This document shows positions 16,508 to 25,949 of a stretch of DNA of 64,000 nt, piece after piece (the first letter of the stretch is position 1; each line of letters opens with the position of its first letter). Position numbers and translations under genes: made by a program. Source of the DNA: Mycolicibacterium iranicum (GTDB lineage Bacteria > Actinomycetota > Actinomycetes > Mycobacteriales > Mycobacteriaceae); NCBI RefSeq assembly GCF_002101705.1, contig NZ_LQPC01000047.1, forward strand, positions 1 through 64,000, read 5' to 3'. Below the pieces are notes generated by a model. That model saw nothing but the letters and a program-made list of their open reading frames with translations, made no database searches and had not been told where the DNA came from.

Positions 16508-17325
16508 GCAGGCTGCTCGACCTCCTCGATGTCGCCGATACCGGCGAGGAGACATGGCGTGGGGCGGCCAGTGGTCCGGAGGGCAAGCGCGCCTACGGAG
16601 GTCAACTGGTCGCTCAAAGCCTGGCCGCTGCTGCCCGCACCGTCGATGCCGGAAAGTCGCCGACCGCGATGCACCTGCAGTTCCTGCGCGGGGGTGAGGC
16701 AGGTAACCCCGTCGACTATTGCGTCGCCCGGACCTACGACGGCCGTACCGCCGCGGCCCGCCGCGTCGATGCGACGCAGAGCGAGCGCCTCCTGACCACG
16801 GCGACGGTGTCTTTCTCCGCGCCGCTGCCCGGCCCAGAGCACGGCAGGCGCGGCGAGCTGCCAGACGACCCCGACGCGTTGCCATCGACCGGGCCCGCAG
16901 GCCCTGCACCGTCGATGCCGCTCGACGAACTCGACATCCGCCTGGTCGACGACGGCTCCGGGGCAGACTTCGTCAGGCGCCTGTGGTGGAAGACACTTGT
17001 CGCGGTGCCCGACGATCCGTTGCTGCACACGCTGATCGCCGTCTACGTCACCGATGTATATCTGATCGACCCCGCGCTGAAGGTGCACGGCCACTCGATG
17101 CGATCACGAACGCACCGCAGCGGCACCACCGATTCATCGGTGTGGTTTCACCAAGGCATACGTGCCGATCAGTGGAATCTGTTGGAAGCGAGGTCACCCG
17201 CCGCAGCACGCGGCCGCGGCGTCGTCACCGCGAGCCTGATCCGTCAAGACGGCGTCATCGCGGCGACTCTGGTTCAGGAAGGTCTCATCGCAGAGCGGGA
17301 GCCTGCACCGGAACCGGCCGGCTGA
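16504..17325 (+). CDS. Acyl-CoA thioesterase II (TesB-like double hotdog)
   Basis: 273 aa. ATG 16504 overlaps the upstream CoA-transferase stop. The N-terminal hotdog contains RAYGGQLVAQSLAAAARTV and FLRGGE, the C-terminal hotdog HGHSMRSRTHRSGTTDSSVWFHQ and GVVTASLIRQDGVIAATLVQEG; this matches TesB and M. tuberculosis TesB1/2. It hydrolyses acyl-CoA to free acid, probably working with the CoA-transferase. Its 3' end overlaps the convergent 17285-19783 gene by 41 bp. Confidence 0.9.
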   Translation: MSRLLDLLDVADTGEETWRGAASGPEGKRAYGGQLVAQSLAAAARTVDAGKSPTAMHLQFLRGGEAGNPVDYCVARTYDGRTAAARRVDATQSERLLTTATVSFSAPLPGPEHGRRGELPDDPDALPSTGPAGPAPSMPLDELDIRLVDDGSGADFVRRLWWKTLVAVPDDPLLHTLIAVYVTDVYLIDPALKVHGHSMRSRTHRSGTTDSSVWFHQGIRADQWNLLEARSPAAARGRGVVTASLIRQDGVIAATLVQEGLIAEREPAPEPAG

Positions 17326-19783
17326 GCCTGCGTTCGCGCAACCATTGACGGGCCTGGGTCACCATCGCTGTGAGGGTTACCCCGACGACGAGCGACGCCG
17401 CCACACCAGCCACCCGATGCTCGCCGAAGAGTGGATACACCTGGTAGTGCGTCAAATACACATACAGCGACGCCTCCGCCACCACGCCCGCAGCAACCGC
17501 GACACCGGAGGGACAGCGGATCGCGGGCAGCCAGATCAGCAGAGCCAGTCCGGTGAGCACGAGCAATTCGCGCACCGTGGTGGTGAAGTAGCCGTGCAAG
17601 CCTACGGCCAGCACGATTGTCACCGCCGCGCGCTGGATCGTGGTGCTCGCCTTCGCCGCCGCCCAGCCGACCGCGAAGAACCAGAAGGCCAGCATCGTGA
17701 ACCACGCCTCGCGGCCCAGGTTGAGACCCAGGATGTCATAGCGCAGCGCCATACCGACGGCGAGGAACGCCATCGCCAGTCCGAACGGATACCGTCTCTC
17801 CGCGCGGTCCACGGCGGGTAGCCAGAACAGCACTGCGAGGGCGAGCAACGTCCACACCAGCAGCTCGACAAACCACAGCCGGCCCGCGGTCATGCTGTCA
17901 TACGGGCCCAGGAACTTGTTGGCCAGCAACAGATTCGACAGGTGATAGTCGTCGGTGACCACGAGGGCGACGGCCACCCACAGAATCGACGGGATCGCGA
18001 TCCACGCGATGGTCGAGCGTAGGTGCTGAACACGTACGGTGCGCGGCAGCGGGGTCAGGCAGAATCGGCCGAAGTTGTAGCCGGCCACTCCGAGGAGGAT
18101 GTGCGCGCCGCCCCACATGGTGAACAGGTCGGCGTGGGATCCGACGATCAGCACGATCGCGACAGCGCGCAGGGCGACACTGGTTTCCAGCGTGCTTCCC
18201 CAGGATTGCCACCGGTGGGGCCTCGGCGCTGGGGCAGCAGCTAGCTCGCGCAGCGTCTTTCGCTGCCAATCGGCGGGCAGCCTGCCCAGGATCCGTTCGA
18301 GTCGCACCGACATCGTCACGTAGGTCAAGGAGTTTCCGCCGAGGTCGACGAAGCTGGCTCCGTCGTCGATGTCGGACGGCGGGAGGTTCAGGACATCGGC
18401 GAATAGCGCGCGCAGGTCTCCGCTGGCAGCTTCCGGCGCCTTGGCGTCAGCCGCCATGATCCGCGCGGTGGGATAGTCGGGCTTGCCGGAGGGCAGCTGG
18501 GGGAGCTCGGCGGCGACGACCGCGTCGACGGCACCCGCCGGTATCCCCGCGGCAGCGGCGGCCGCCCTGCGCACGTCCGCGGGGTCGTGCTTCCCGGCCG
18601 CGACGACGGCGATTCGCTCGCCGCGGTCGGTGCACAGGGTCTGCATGCCTTTGCCGCGAAGGGTGGCTTCGAGCTGCTGGAGGTCGATGCGTAGTCCATA
18701 CATCTTGACGAAACGGCTTCGCCGGCCGACGACTTCGAAGAGGCCGTCATCGGCTCGGCGCGCGATGTCTCCGGTGCGTAGCGCATCAAGGGTCGTTCCG
18801 AGTGCGAGATCGGCGGGGGAGTGGGCGTAGCCCATCATGACGTTGGCTCCCCGGTAGACCAGTTCGCCGGTGCCGTCGTCCGGCCAGTCGTCGAGCGGTT
18901 CGATCGAGAAGTCGCCGCCCGGGATCGGGATGCCGATCGCGTCAGGCCGGTGGCGCGCCAGGTGTGGTGGGAGGTAGGCCATCCGCGACGTTGCCTCGGT
19001 GGCGCCGTACATCACGAACAACCGCCAGCCGTGCTGTTCTGCGACGGTGGCGAACTTCTGCACTCGATCTGGCGGCATCTTTCCGCCCGCCTGCGTGACG
19101 TACCGCAGGTGCGGAAGGCTCATGGCGGGGAAGCCGGCCCGCTCGAGCAGCTCGAATGTGTAGGGAACGCCGGCGAACGACGTGCCACGGTGCCGGCGGA
19201 ACAGTTCCCAGAACTCGCGGTCCGTGACGGAATGTTCGGTCAGTATCAGCGCCGCGCCTGCCAAGAGGTGGCTGTGGATCACAGACAATCCGTAACAGTA
19301 GGACATCGGCAATGTGGTTGCTGCGCGGTCACTTTCGTCAATAGCAAGGTACTCGACAATCGATGCCGCGTTGGCGTACAGATTGGAGTGCGAGAGGCGC
19401 ACGAGTTTAGGGGAGCCGGTGCTGCCAGACGTCGACAGCAGCAGAGCCAGGTCGTCGTGCAGTACGTGCGTGCCGTCACTGTGAATGTGCACACCGGCGC
19501 TGTCGATGACGACGTCGGGACGATAGGTAGCGACGATGTTGGCGTGTTCGCGCCCGGGGGGAACGGGTAGGACGACGTGGCGTCCCGCCAGCGCGCCGAG
19601 GTAGCGGACCAGCGTCGCGACGTCGTTGCGCGTCTCGATAAGAACCACTTGCCGCCGCTGCCCGAGCTCGGCGGCGAACGCCTCGACACGGTCGGCGAGT
19701 GCGCCATATGTGAGCTCGTCGAAGTCGGAGAGGACCGCGATGCGGTCACCCCGGCTGCGCAGGTGATCGACGAGCGGACGCAT
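17285..19783 (-). CDS. Adenylation - acyl carrier - membrane acyltransferase_3 fusion protein
   Basis: 832 aa with three domains. Residues 1-445 are an AMP-forming ligase: A3 STSGSTGSPK (117-126), A5 YGATEAT (259-265), A7 RTGD (336-339), A8 GRRSRFVKMYGLRIDLQQLE, and catalytic Lys434 in PSGKPDYP. Residues 453-515 are a carrier domain with phosphopantetheine Ser485 in DLGGNSL. Residues 535-825 are about ten membrane helices opening with LRAVAIVLIVGSH and GGAHILLGVAGYN, the R-x-x-A...H and GG motifs of acyltransferase family 3. The logic resembles DltA-DltC-DltB in one chain: activate an acid, load it on the carrier, pass it across or onto an envelope acceptor. Region A4 (AGVPYTFELL) looks more like a fatty/organic acid ligase than an amino-acid domain. 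Confidence 0.85.
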   Translation of the reverse strand: MRPLVDHLRSRGDRIAVLSDFDELTYGALADRVEAFAAELGQRRQVVLIETRNDVATLVRYLGALAGRHVVLPVPPGREHANIVATYRPDVVIDSAGVHIHSDGTHVLHDDLALLLSTSGSTGSPKLVRLSHSNLYANAASIVEYLAIDESDRAATTLPMSYCYGLSVIHSHLLAGAALILTEHSVTDREFWELFRRHRGTSFAGVPYTFELLERAGFPAMSLPHLRYVTQAGGKMPPDRVQKFATVAEQHGWRLFVMYGATEATSRMAYLPPHLARHRPDAIGIPIPGGDFSIEPLDDWPDDGTGELVYRGANVMMGYAHSPADLALGTTLDALRTGDIARRADDGLFEVVGRRSRFVKMYGLRIDLQQLEATLRGKGMQTLCTDRGERIAVVAAGKHDPADVRRAAAAAAGIPAGAVDAVVAAELPQLPSGKPDYPTARIMAADAKAPEAASGDLRALFADVLNLPPSDIDDGASFVDLGGNSLTYVTMSVRLERILGRLPADWQRKTLRELAAAPAPRPHRWQSWGSTLETSVALRAVAIVLIVGSHADLFTMWGGAHILLGVAGYNFGRFCLTPLPRTVRVQHLRSTIAWIAIPSILWVAVALVVTDDYHLSNLLLANKFLGPYDSMTAGRLWFVELLVWTLLALAVLFWLPAVDRAERRYPFGLAMAFLAVGMALRYDILGLNLGREAWFTMLAFWFFAVGWAAAKASTTIQRAAVTIVLAVGLHGYFTTTVRELLVLTGLALLIWLPAIRCPSGVAVAAGVVAEASLYVYLTHYQVYPLFGEHRVAGVAASLVVGVTLTAMVTQARQWLRERRLSRPVPVQAPALR

Positions 19784-19823
19784 TCGGTGAGGATACCCTC
19801 ACCTCATCTGTGCCCAGTCGGGT

Positions 19824-20657
19824 CTACATGCGGCTGTACTTGCTCCGGATGAAGCTGTAGAGGCCGAACGCTGCGATGCCCGCCGCCGCGGCAATCAGCA
19901 GGAACTTGCCGAAGGGTGCCTGCCCGAGAGTCTTCACGGCCGAATCGAGACCGGTCGCCTTCGACGGGTCTGCTTGGACCGTGGCGAGGATGACGAGCAG
20001 TCCCGCGCCTGCCAGCACAATGCCCTTGGCGACGTAACCCGTAACGCCGATGGCCGTGACGGCTTTGCCGCCCGAGACACGAAGCTCGTCGAGGAACTTC
20101 TCCGACGCACCTTTGTAGACGTGGTAGGCGCCGACCGCGGCCACGCCGATACCGACAGCGACCAGCAGCACCTTGCCCCACGTCGACTGCATCAACTGTG
20201 CCGACAATCCGGCGTTCTGCTGGGCGTTCGATTGACCGCTGCCCATGGCGAACCGGGCCGCGGAGAACGCGATGGCGAAGTTGACGACCGCGAGTCCGAG
20301 AGCCTTCGCCCGCTTCCAGCCGGGCTTGTCGTCACCGTCGCGGGGCTTGGCGCCCATTACCGCCTCGGCGACGTACCAGAGTCCGAGTGCGACGAGGCCC
20401 GCCGCGGCGACCCACAGCATGATCGCGCCGCCGGTCTGGCTTCCGAGAGTGGCCAGGGCGCCGGATTGGTCGGCGTTACCGCCTCCGCCTCCGACAAAGG
20501 CGAGCCGCGCGATGATGTAGCCGACGAGTAGATGAAGCACACCGCTGGCCGCGAAGCCGACGCGCGCCAGTTTCTCGAAAGCATTGCTGTCGGTCGCGCG
20601 GTCGGCGGCGCCGTGTAGCGAGCGCGGCATCGACCCGCCTGGGGTCTGGATGGCCAT
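19824..20657 (-). CDS. DUF1206 membrane protein
   Basis: 277 aa, six predicted membrane segments in three internal repeats of about 75 residues. Each repeat starts with a K/G-x-x-G-x-x-A-x-G-x-x-Y/L-hydrophobic pattern (LARVGFAASGVLHLLVGY, ALGLAVVNFAIAFSAARF, VTAIGVTGYVAKGIVLAGAG). That repeat is the DUF1206 hallmark. ATG 20657 lies 5 nt from AGGAGG and is preferred to the adjacent ATG 20660. Function unknown. Confidence 0.85.
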   Translation of the reverse strand: MAIQTPGGSMPRSLHGAADRATDSNAFEKLARVGFAASGVLHLLVGYIIARLAFVGGGGGNADQSGALATLGSQTGGAIMLWVAAAGLVALGLWYVAEAVMGAKPRDGDDKPGWKRAKALGLAVVNFAIAFSAARFAMGSGQSNAQQNAGLSAQLMQSTWGKVLLVAVGIGVAAVGAYHVYKGASEKFLDELRVSGGKAVTAIGVTGYVAKGIVLAGAGLLVILATVQADPSKATGLDSAVKTLGQAPFGKFLLIAAAAGIAAFGLYSFIRSKYSRM

Positions 20658-20795
20658 CATGTCCTCCTGGTCGGCTGATGGTTGCGTGTACCCCGGATTT
20701 GACGGCGGTGAAACTGCGTTTCGGCTTGTTGGGGATGAATTCGGGTTTGGGGATGGATCCGGGCCGGCGTCGGGTGGGTTCAGCAGGGTGGCCTC

Positions 20796-21167
20796 ATGAC
20801 CAGAACAGAGAGCCGCGCCGAGATCGGGGCGTTGGGCGAGCAGCTCGCGGTGGATCACCTGCAGGGTGCGGGGTTGCGTGTGTTGGCCCGCAACTGGCGG
20901 TGCCGGTACGGCGAGCTCGACGTGATCGCCGCCGACGACGCTGCGAGTGCCGTGGTGTTCGTGGAGGTGAAGACCCGCACGAGCGATCAGTTCGGCGGCG
21001 TCGAGCAGGCCGTGACGGCGGAGAAGGTGCGGCGGCTGCGTCGGCTTGCCGGGCTGTGGTTGGCGCAGCAGAGCAATCGTTGGACAGCGGTGCGCATCGA
21101 TGTCGTGACTGTCCGCATCGGGCGTCGCCGCAGTCCGGAGATCACGCACATCCAGGGGGTGGGGTGA
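20796..21167 (+). CDS. UPF0102 (YraN-like) predicted endonuclease-fold protein
   Basis: 123 aa. GALGEQLAVDHLQGAGLRVLARNWRCRYGELDVIA and VVFVEVKTR (split here: GALGEQLAVDHLQGAG; NWRCRYGELDVIA; VVFVEVKTR) show the restriction-endonuclease-like E...ExD...ExK core of UPF0102. Equivalent to Rv2898c. It overlaps the comM-like gene by one base (TGATG) and is consistently found with comM and dprA, suggesting a role in DNA processing or uptake. Confidence 0.92.
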   Translation: MTRTESRAEIGALGEQLAVDHLQGAGLRVLARNWRCRYGELDVIAADDAASAVVFVEVKTRTSDQFGGVEQAVTAEKVRRLRRLAGLWLAQQSNRWTAVRIDVVTVRIGRRRSPEITHIQGVG

Positions 21168-22675
21168 TGGCGCTCGGTAGGGCGTTCTCGGTGGCGATGC
21201 GCGGGGTGGAGGGCGAGATCGTCGAGATCGAAGCCGACATCAGTGCGGGGCTTCCCGGGGTGTATCTCGTAGGACTGGCGGACGCGGCGCTGCGGGAGTC
21301 CCGCGACCGGGTGCGCGCGGCGATCCACAACTGCAAATTCAGCTGGCCGATGACGCGACTGACCCTGGCGCTGTCACCGGCGACGTTGCCGAAGATGGGC
21401 TCGGTCTATGACATAGCACTGGCCTCTGCGGTGCTCTCGGCGCAGGTCAAGAAGCCGTGGCCGCGACTGGAGAAGACAGTGCTGCTCGGTGAGCTCGCCC
21501 TCGACGGGCGGGTGCGGCCGGTCAATGGTGTGTTGCCGGCGGTGCTTGCCGCCCAGAGTCGGGGCTGGGCCGCGGCGGTGGTCCCGATCGACAACCTCGC
21601 CGAGGCGAGCTTGGTCGAGGGTATCGAGGTGTGGGGAGTTCGCAGCCTCGGCCAGTTGCAGGCCTGGCTGGTGGGCAAGGGTGACTTGGAAGAGCGCGTC
21701 GACAGTACCGACCAGGCTCCGGAAACGACAGCGGATCTCGCCGATGTGGTCGGGCAGACGCAAGCACGCTATGCGGTGGAGGTGGCTGCTGCCGGAGGGC
21801 ACAACTTGTTGATGAAGGGTCCGCCCGGTGTGGGGAAAACCATGTTGGCGCAACGACTTCCCGGACTGCTGCCACCGTTGTCGATGGCAGAGTCGCTGGA
21901 GGTCACCGCCATCCATTCGGTGGCCGGAGTGTTGACCGGCGACGCCCCGCTGATCACCCGTCCACCGTTCGTCGCACCGCATCACACCTCCAGTGTGGCC
22001 GCGCTTGTCGGCGGCGGGCCGGGGATGGCGCGCCCAGGAGCGGTCAGCCGCGCCCACCGTGGCGTCCTGTTCCTCGACGAGTTCGCAGAGATCAATACGA
22101 ATGCGCTGGAGGCGCTGCGAACACCGCTGGAGGACGGCGAGATCCGGCTCGCACGCCGCGACGGCGTCGCGCGCTACCAATGCCGGATTCAACTGGTGCT
22201 GGCTGCCAATCTCTGCCCGTGTGCCCCGCCCGACCCACGGGACTGCGTGTGCGGGGCGGCCGAGAAACGCCGCTACCGGACGAAGCTGTCGGGGCCTCTC
22301 GTCGACCGAGTCGACCTTCGCGTCGAGATGCACCCATCGCGGGAAGGAACGTTCAACGACCAGGAGGGGGAGCCGACTGCTGTTGTCCGCGAACGGGTTC
22401 TGGCCGCCCGAGCTGCGGCAACAGAACGCTGGCGGCCGTACGGCATCAGAACCAACGCCGAAGTCAGCGGCGCACTTCTGCGCCGAAAGTTTGCGCTGAG
22501 CAGCGACGCGATGAAACCGCTGCGTACCGCGGTGGACCGCGGGTCGTTGAGCATTCGCGGCATGGATCGCACTGTGCGGGTCGCTTGGACTCTCTGCGAT
22601 CTCGTCGGTCGGACCTCGCCGAACAAGGCTGACGTCGCGACAGCAATGAGCTTTCGGCAAGTGGGGGGCTTCTGA
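21167..22675 (+). CDS. YifB/ComM-family Mg-chelatase-like AAA+ ATPase
   Basis: 502 aa from ATG 21167; the open frame upstream to 20678 is out of context. An N-terminal ChlI-like subdomain (VSVAMRGVEGEIVEIEADIS region, GLPGVYLVGLADAALRESRDR) precedes the ATPase with Walker A GPPGVGKTML and Walker B VLFLDEF. CPCAPPDPRDCVCG forms a Cys cluster typical of YifB/ComM, and a C-terminal magnesium-chelatase segment follows. ComM is a helicase promoting branch migration in natural transformation. Middle gene of a three-gene overlapping operon with dprA. Confidence 0.93.
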   Translation: MALGRAFSVAMRGVEGEIVEIEADISAGLPGVYLVGLADAALRESRDRVRAAIHNCKFSWPMTRLTLALSPATLPKMGSVYDIALASAVLSAQVKKPWPRLEKTVLLGELALDGRVRPVNGVLPAVLAAQSRGWAAAVVPIDNLAEASLVEGIEVWGVRSLGQLQAWLVGKGDLEERVDSTDQAPETTADLADVVGQTQARYAVEVAAAGGHNLLMKGPPGVGKTMLAQRLPGLLPPLSMAESLEVTAIHSVAGVLTGDAPLITRPPFVAPHHTSSVAALVGGGPGMARPGAVSRAHRGVLFLDEFAEINTNALEALRTPLEDGEIRLARRDGVARYQCRIQLVLAANLCPCAPPDPRDCVCGAAEKRRYRTKLSGPLVDRVDLRVEMHPSREGTFNDQEGEPTAVVRERVLAARAAATERWRPYGIRTNAEVSGALLRRKFALSSDAMKPLRTAVDRGSLSIRGMDRTVRVAWTLCDLVGRTSPNKADVATAMSFRQVGGF

Positions 22676-23802
22676 TGGACGAGACGACGCGCCGGGCTTG
22701 GGCATATGTGTCCAGGGTCGCCGAGCCGCCGAACCGACTCCTCGCCGACTTGGTGGCAAGAGAAGGGGTCGTGGCCGCTGCCGAGCGTATCCGGTGCAGG
22801 CAGGTCGAAACCAAACTGCTTCGCGCCACCGAAGCCCGCCACGAACTCGACTGCACGGCAGCAGATCTCGATGTACTCGACCGAATGGGTGGCCGCCTGC
22901 TCACCGAGGATGACGACGAGTGGCCCCACCTGGCGTTCATGGCCTTTCGCTCCGCCGACCACGAGAAACGGCCACACGCCCTTTCTCCGCTGGTGCTTTG
23001 GGCGTCGGGGCCGTCGCTGCTGTGCGACATTGCCGACCGCAGCGCCGCCATCGTCGGGACACGAGCGGCCACCCCGTACGGCGAGTATGTGGCCGCCGAC
23101 CTCGCTGCGGGATTGGTCGAGCGTGATGTCGCGGTGGTGTCGGGCGGTGCGTACGGCATCGACGGCGCTGCGCATCGCGCCACGTTGGCTTCGGAGGGCG
23201 AGACGGTGGCTGTGCTTGCCGCTGGGCTCGATGTGCCCTATCCCGCGGGGCATTCCGCCTTGCTTCACAGGATTGGCAGGCACGGTCTTGTCGTCAGCGA
23301 GTATCCACCCGGGACGCGGCCGACGCGTCGACAGTTCCTGACCCGCAACCGCCTCGTGGCAGCGCTGGGCAAGGCGACAGTGGTGGTCGAGGCAGGAGTC
23401 CGCAGCGGAGCGGCGAACACCGCCGCCTGGGCCGAGGCACTCGGGCGAAGCGTGTGCGCAGTCCCCGGGCCGATCACGTCGTCGGCGTCGGTGGGCTGCC
23501 ACGTCCTGATCCGTGAGGAGAAAGCCATTCTTGTCACCCGTGCCGACGAGGTCGTCGAACTGGTCGGAATGGTCGGCGAGCTCGCACCCGATCGAGGTCG
23601 CCCCGAGTGTGAAGTCGACGAGCTCAGCAGCGAGGAACTCATGGTGTACGAGGCACTGCCCGGGCGCGGTGCGCGCAGTGTGGAACAGATTGCCGTCACC
23701 GCCGGAATGCCCGCGACGGAGGTGCTCGGACCGCTGACCATGTTGAATGTGCGTGGCCTCGCCATTCAGGAGGAGGGTTGCTGGAAGCTGGCAAAACGCT
23801 AG
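22675..23802 (+). CDS. dprA: DNA-processing protein DprA
   Basis: 375 aa. A Rossmann-like DprA core carries AAIVGTRAATPYGEYVA, VSGGAYGIDGAAHRATL, EYPPGTRPTRRQFLTRNR and AGVRSGAANTAAWA. A C-terminal winged-helix segment (LPGRGARSVEQIAVTAGMPATEV) follows. DprA loads RecA on incoming single-stranded DNA. It starts within the comM-like stop codon (TGATG). Confidence 0.94.
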   Translation: MDETTRRAWAYVSRVAEPPNRLLADLVAREGVVAAAERIRCRQVETKLLRATEARHELDCTAADLDVLDRMGGRLLTEDDDEWPHLAFMAFRSADHEKRPHALSPLVLWASGPSLLCDIADRSAAIVGTRAATPYGEYVAADLAAGLVERDVAVVSGGAYGIDGAAHRATLASEGETVAVLAAGLDVPYPAGHSALLHRIGRHGLVVSEYPPGTRPTRRQFLTRNRLVAALGKATVVVEAGVRSGAANTAAWAEALGRSVCAVPGPITSSASVGCHVLIREEKAILVTRADEVVELVGMVGELAPDRGRPECEVDELSSEELMVYEALPGRGARSVEQIAVTAGMPATEVLGPLTMLNVRGLAIQEEGCWKLAKR

Positions 23803-23865
23803 GAGCCTGTGAACGGGTCGACGCTCGTATAGTCGAGCCCGAAGCTACGCAGTGGAGGAAACGAA

Positions 23866-24720
23866 GTGGCAGGACGTCCCGTGCACACCTTCGAGGTTGT
23901 GCGTACCGAGCAGCTGACCCCGCATGTGATTCGGGTTGTGCTCGGCGGCAATGGGTTCGACACATTCAAGCCCAACGACAACACCGACTCGTACGTCAAG
24001 TTGGTCTTCGTCGACGACGACATCGACGTCAGCTCGCTGACCTCTTTCGGACGCGCGCTGACCCTCGACAGTTTCAACGAGCTGCCGGCCGAGAAGCGGC
24101 CCACCGTACGCACCTACACGGTCCGCCACGCCGATACGGACCGGCGGGAGATCACCATCGATTTCGTGGTCCACGGGGAGCACGGAGTTGCCGGACCGTG
24201 GGCGGCGTCGGCGACACCGGGTCAGCGCCTTTTTGTGATGGGTCCCAGCGGGGCCTACTCGCCCGATCCGCAGGCCGACTGGCATCTGCTCGCCGGTGAC
24301 GAATCCGCCGTGCCCGCAATCAGCACCGCGTTGGAAGCCTTGCCGGACAACGCGATCGGCAAGGTGTTCATCGAGGTCGCCGGCCCTGAAGATCAGATCG
24401 AGCTCACCGCGCCTGGCGGGGTCGAGGTGTCGTGGATCTACCGCGGCGGGCGCGCCGACCTGGTGGCCGAGGACAGTGCCGGCGACCACGCGCCATTGAT
24501 CACCGCGGTCAAGGAGTCGGCGTGGCTGCCCGGTCAGGTGCAGGTCTTCATCCACGGCGAGGCCCAGGCCGTCATGCACAACCTGCGGCCCTACATCCGC
24601 AAGGAACGCGGCATCGATGCGAAGTGGGCGTCCTCGATCTCGGGCTATTGGCGGCGCGGCCGCACCGAGGAGACGTTCCGCGAATGGAAGCGCGAACTCG
24701 CGGAGGCGGAATCGAAATAG
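23866..24720 (+). CDS. viuB: Siderophore-interacting FAD protein (ViuB-like ferric-siderophore reductase)
   Basis: 284 aa from GTG 23866, preceded by GTGGAGGAAACGAA, whose GGAGG serves as ribosome-binding site. The FAD-binding beta-barrel contains RPTVRTYTVRHAD (RxYTxR motif) and GPWAASATPGQ; the C-terminal SIP domain contains LLAGDESAVPAISTALEALP and ends ISGYWRRGRTEETFREWK. The family reduces Fe(III)-siderophores in the cytosol. Corresponds to Rv2895c. Confidence 0.9.
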   Translation: MAGRPVHTFEVVRTEQLTPHVIRVVLGGNGFDTFKPNDNTDSYVKLVFVDDDIDVSSLTSFGRALTLDSFNELPAEKRPTVRTYTVRHADTDRREITIDFVVHGEHGVAGPWAASATPGQRLFVMGPSGAYSPDPQADWHLLAGDESAVPAISTALEALPDNAIGKVFIEVAGPEDQIELTAPGGVEVSWIYRGGRADLVAEDSAGDHAPLITAVKESAWLPGQVQVFIHGEAQAVMHNLRPYIRKERGIDAKWASSISGYWRRGRTEETFREWKRELAEAESK

Positions 24721-24756
24721 CTCGGTTGGCAACCGGTCGATGGCAGGCTGACGTCC

Positions 24757-25917
24757 ATGACCTTCGGTAACTACCAGCTCGAGATCTACCTGCAAGGCCT
24801 CTCCGGCGTCATGCCGGCGTTTCCCATGGACTACGCCAGCTGGGAAGCCAAAGCCGAGGCGGCCATGGCTCCGTCGGTCTGGTCGTATGTCGCGGGCGGC
24901 GCCGGTGACGAGAACACCCAGCGAAGCAATCGCACCGCCTTCGATCGGTGGGGTCTGATGCCGAGAATGATGGTCGGCGCCAAGGATCGCGACCTGACGG
25001 TCGATCTGTTCGGCATGAAGCTGCCCTCCCCGATCTTCATGGCACCCGTCGGCGTCGCGGGCATCTGCTCGCAGAGCGGGCACGGCGACCTCGAGGCCGC
25101 TCGGGCAGCCGCCCGCACCGGCGTGCCGATGATGGTCTCGACGCTGACCGAGGACCCGATCGAGGACGTCGCCGCGGAGTTCGGGGACACCCCGGGCTTC
25201 TTCCAGCTGTACACCCCAACCGACCGCGATCTGGCGGCCAGCTTCGTCCACCGCGCGGAAGCGGCCGGCTACAAGGGGCTCGTCGTCACCCTCGACACAT
25301 GGATCCCCGGCTGGCGCCCCCGCGATCTGTCCACCGCGAACTTCCCCCAGCTTCGCGGCCGCTGCCTGTCCAATTACACAAGCGACCCGGTGTTCCGCGG
25401 CCTGCTCACCCAACCGCCCGAGGAGAACCCACAGGCAGCAGTCCTGCAATGGGCAGGACTCTTCGGCAATCCGCTGACCTGGGACGACCTTCCATGGCTG
25501 AGGTCACTGACCGATCTCCCGCTGCTGCTCAAAGGCATCTGCCACCCCGACGACGTACGGCGCGCCAAAGACGGCGGCGTCGACGGCATCTACTGCTCTA
25601 CCCACGGCGGACGCCAGGCCAACGGGGGACTGCCCGCGATCGACTGCCTGCCCGGCGTGGTCGAGGCTGCCGACGGGCTGCCGGTGCTGTTCGACTCGGG
25701 CATCCGCAGCGGCGCCGACATCATCAAGGCGCTCGCGCTGGGCGCCACCGCGGTCGGCATCGGCAGGCCCTACGCCTACGGGCTCGCCTTCGGCGGGGAG
25801 GACGGGCTCGTCCACGTACTGCGATCATTGCTTGCCGAGACAGACCTGATCATGGCCGTCGACGGGTATCGGTCGCTGGCGGATCTCACTCCGGACACAG
25901 TGCGGCGCGTCCTCTAG
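24757..25917 (+). CDS. Lactate 2-monooxygenase-like FMN enzyme
   Basis: 386 aa. It follows mycobacterial lactate 2-monooxygenase closely: YQLEIYLQGLSGVMP, LMPRMM, FMAPVGVAGICSQSGHGD, FQLYTPTDRDLAASF, LDTWIPGWRPRDL, LKGICHPDDVRRA, YCSTHGGRQANGGLPAIDCLP and LFDSGIRSGADIIKALALGA. The catalytic His-Gly-Gly-Arg is intact; the usual SNHGGRQ reads STHGGRQ, and the loop between NFPQLRG and NYTSDPVF plus the following segment is shorter than in the M. smegmatis enzyme. It should oxidise an L-2-hydroxy acid; decarboxylation to the shorter acid is inferred. Confidence 0.88.
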   Translation: MTFGNYQLEIYLQGLSGVMPAFPMDYASWEAKAEAAMAPSVWSYVAGGAGDENTQRSNRTAFDRWGLMPRMMVGAKDRDLTVDLFGMKLPSPIFMAPVGVAGICSQSGHGDLEAARAAARTGVPMMVSTLTEDPIEDVAAEFGDTPGFFQLYTPTDRDLAASFVHRAEAAGYKGLVVTLDTWIPGWRPRDLSTANFPQLRGRCLSNYTSDPVFRGLLTQPPEENPQAAVLQWAGLFGNPLTWDDLPWLRSLTDLPLLLKGICHPDDVRRAKDGGVDGIYCSTHGGRQANGGLPAIDCLPGVVEAADGLPVLFDSGIRSGADIIKALALGATAVGIGRPYAYGLAFGGEDGLVHVLRSLLAETDLIMAVDGYRSLADLTPDTVRRVL

Positions 25918-25949
25918 AACCTCTCCTGGCGGTCTGCGACCGTAGCCGC

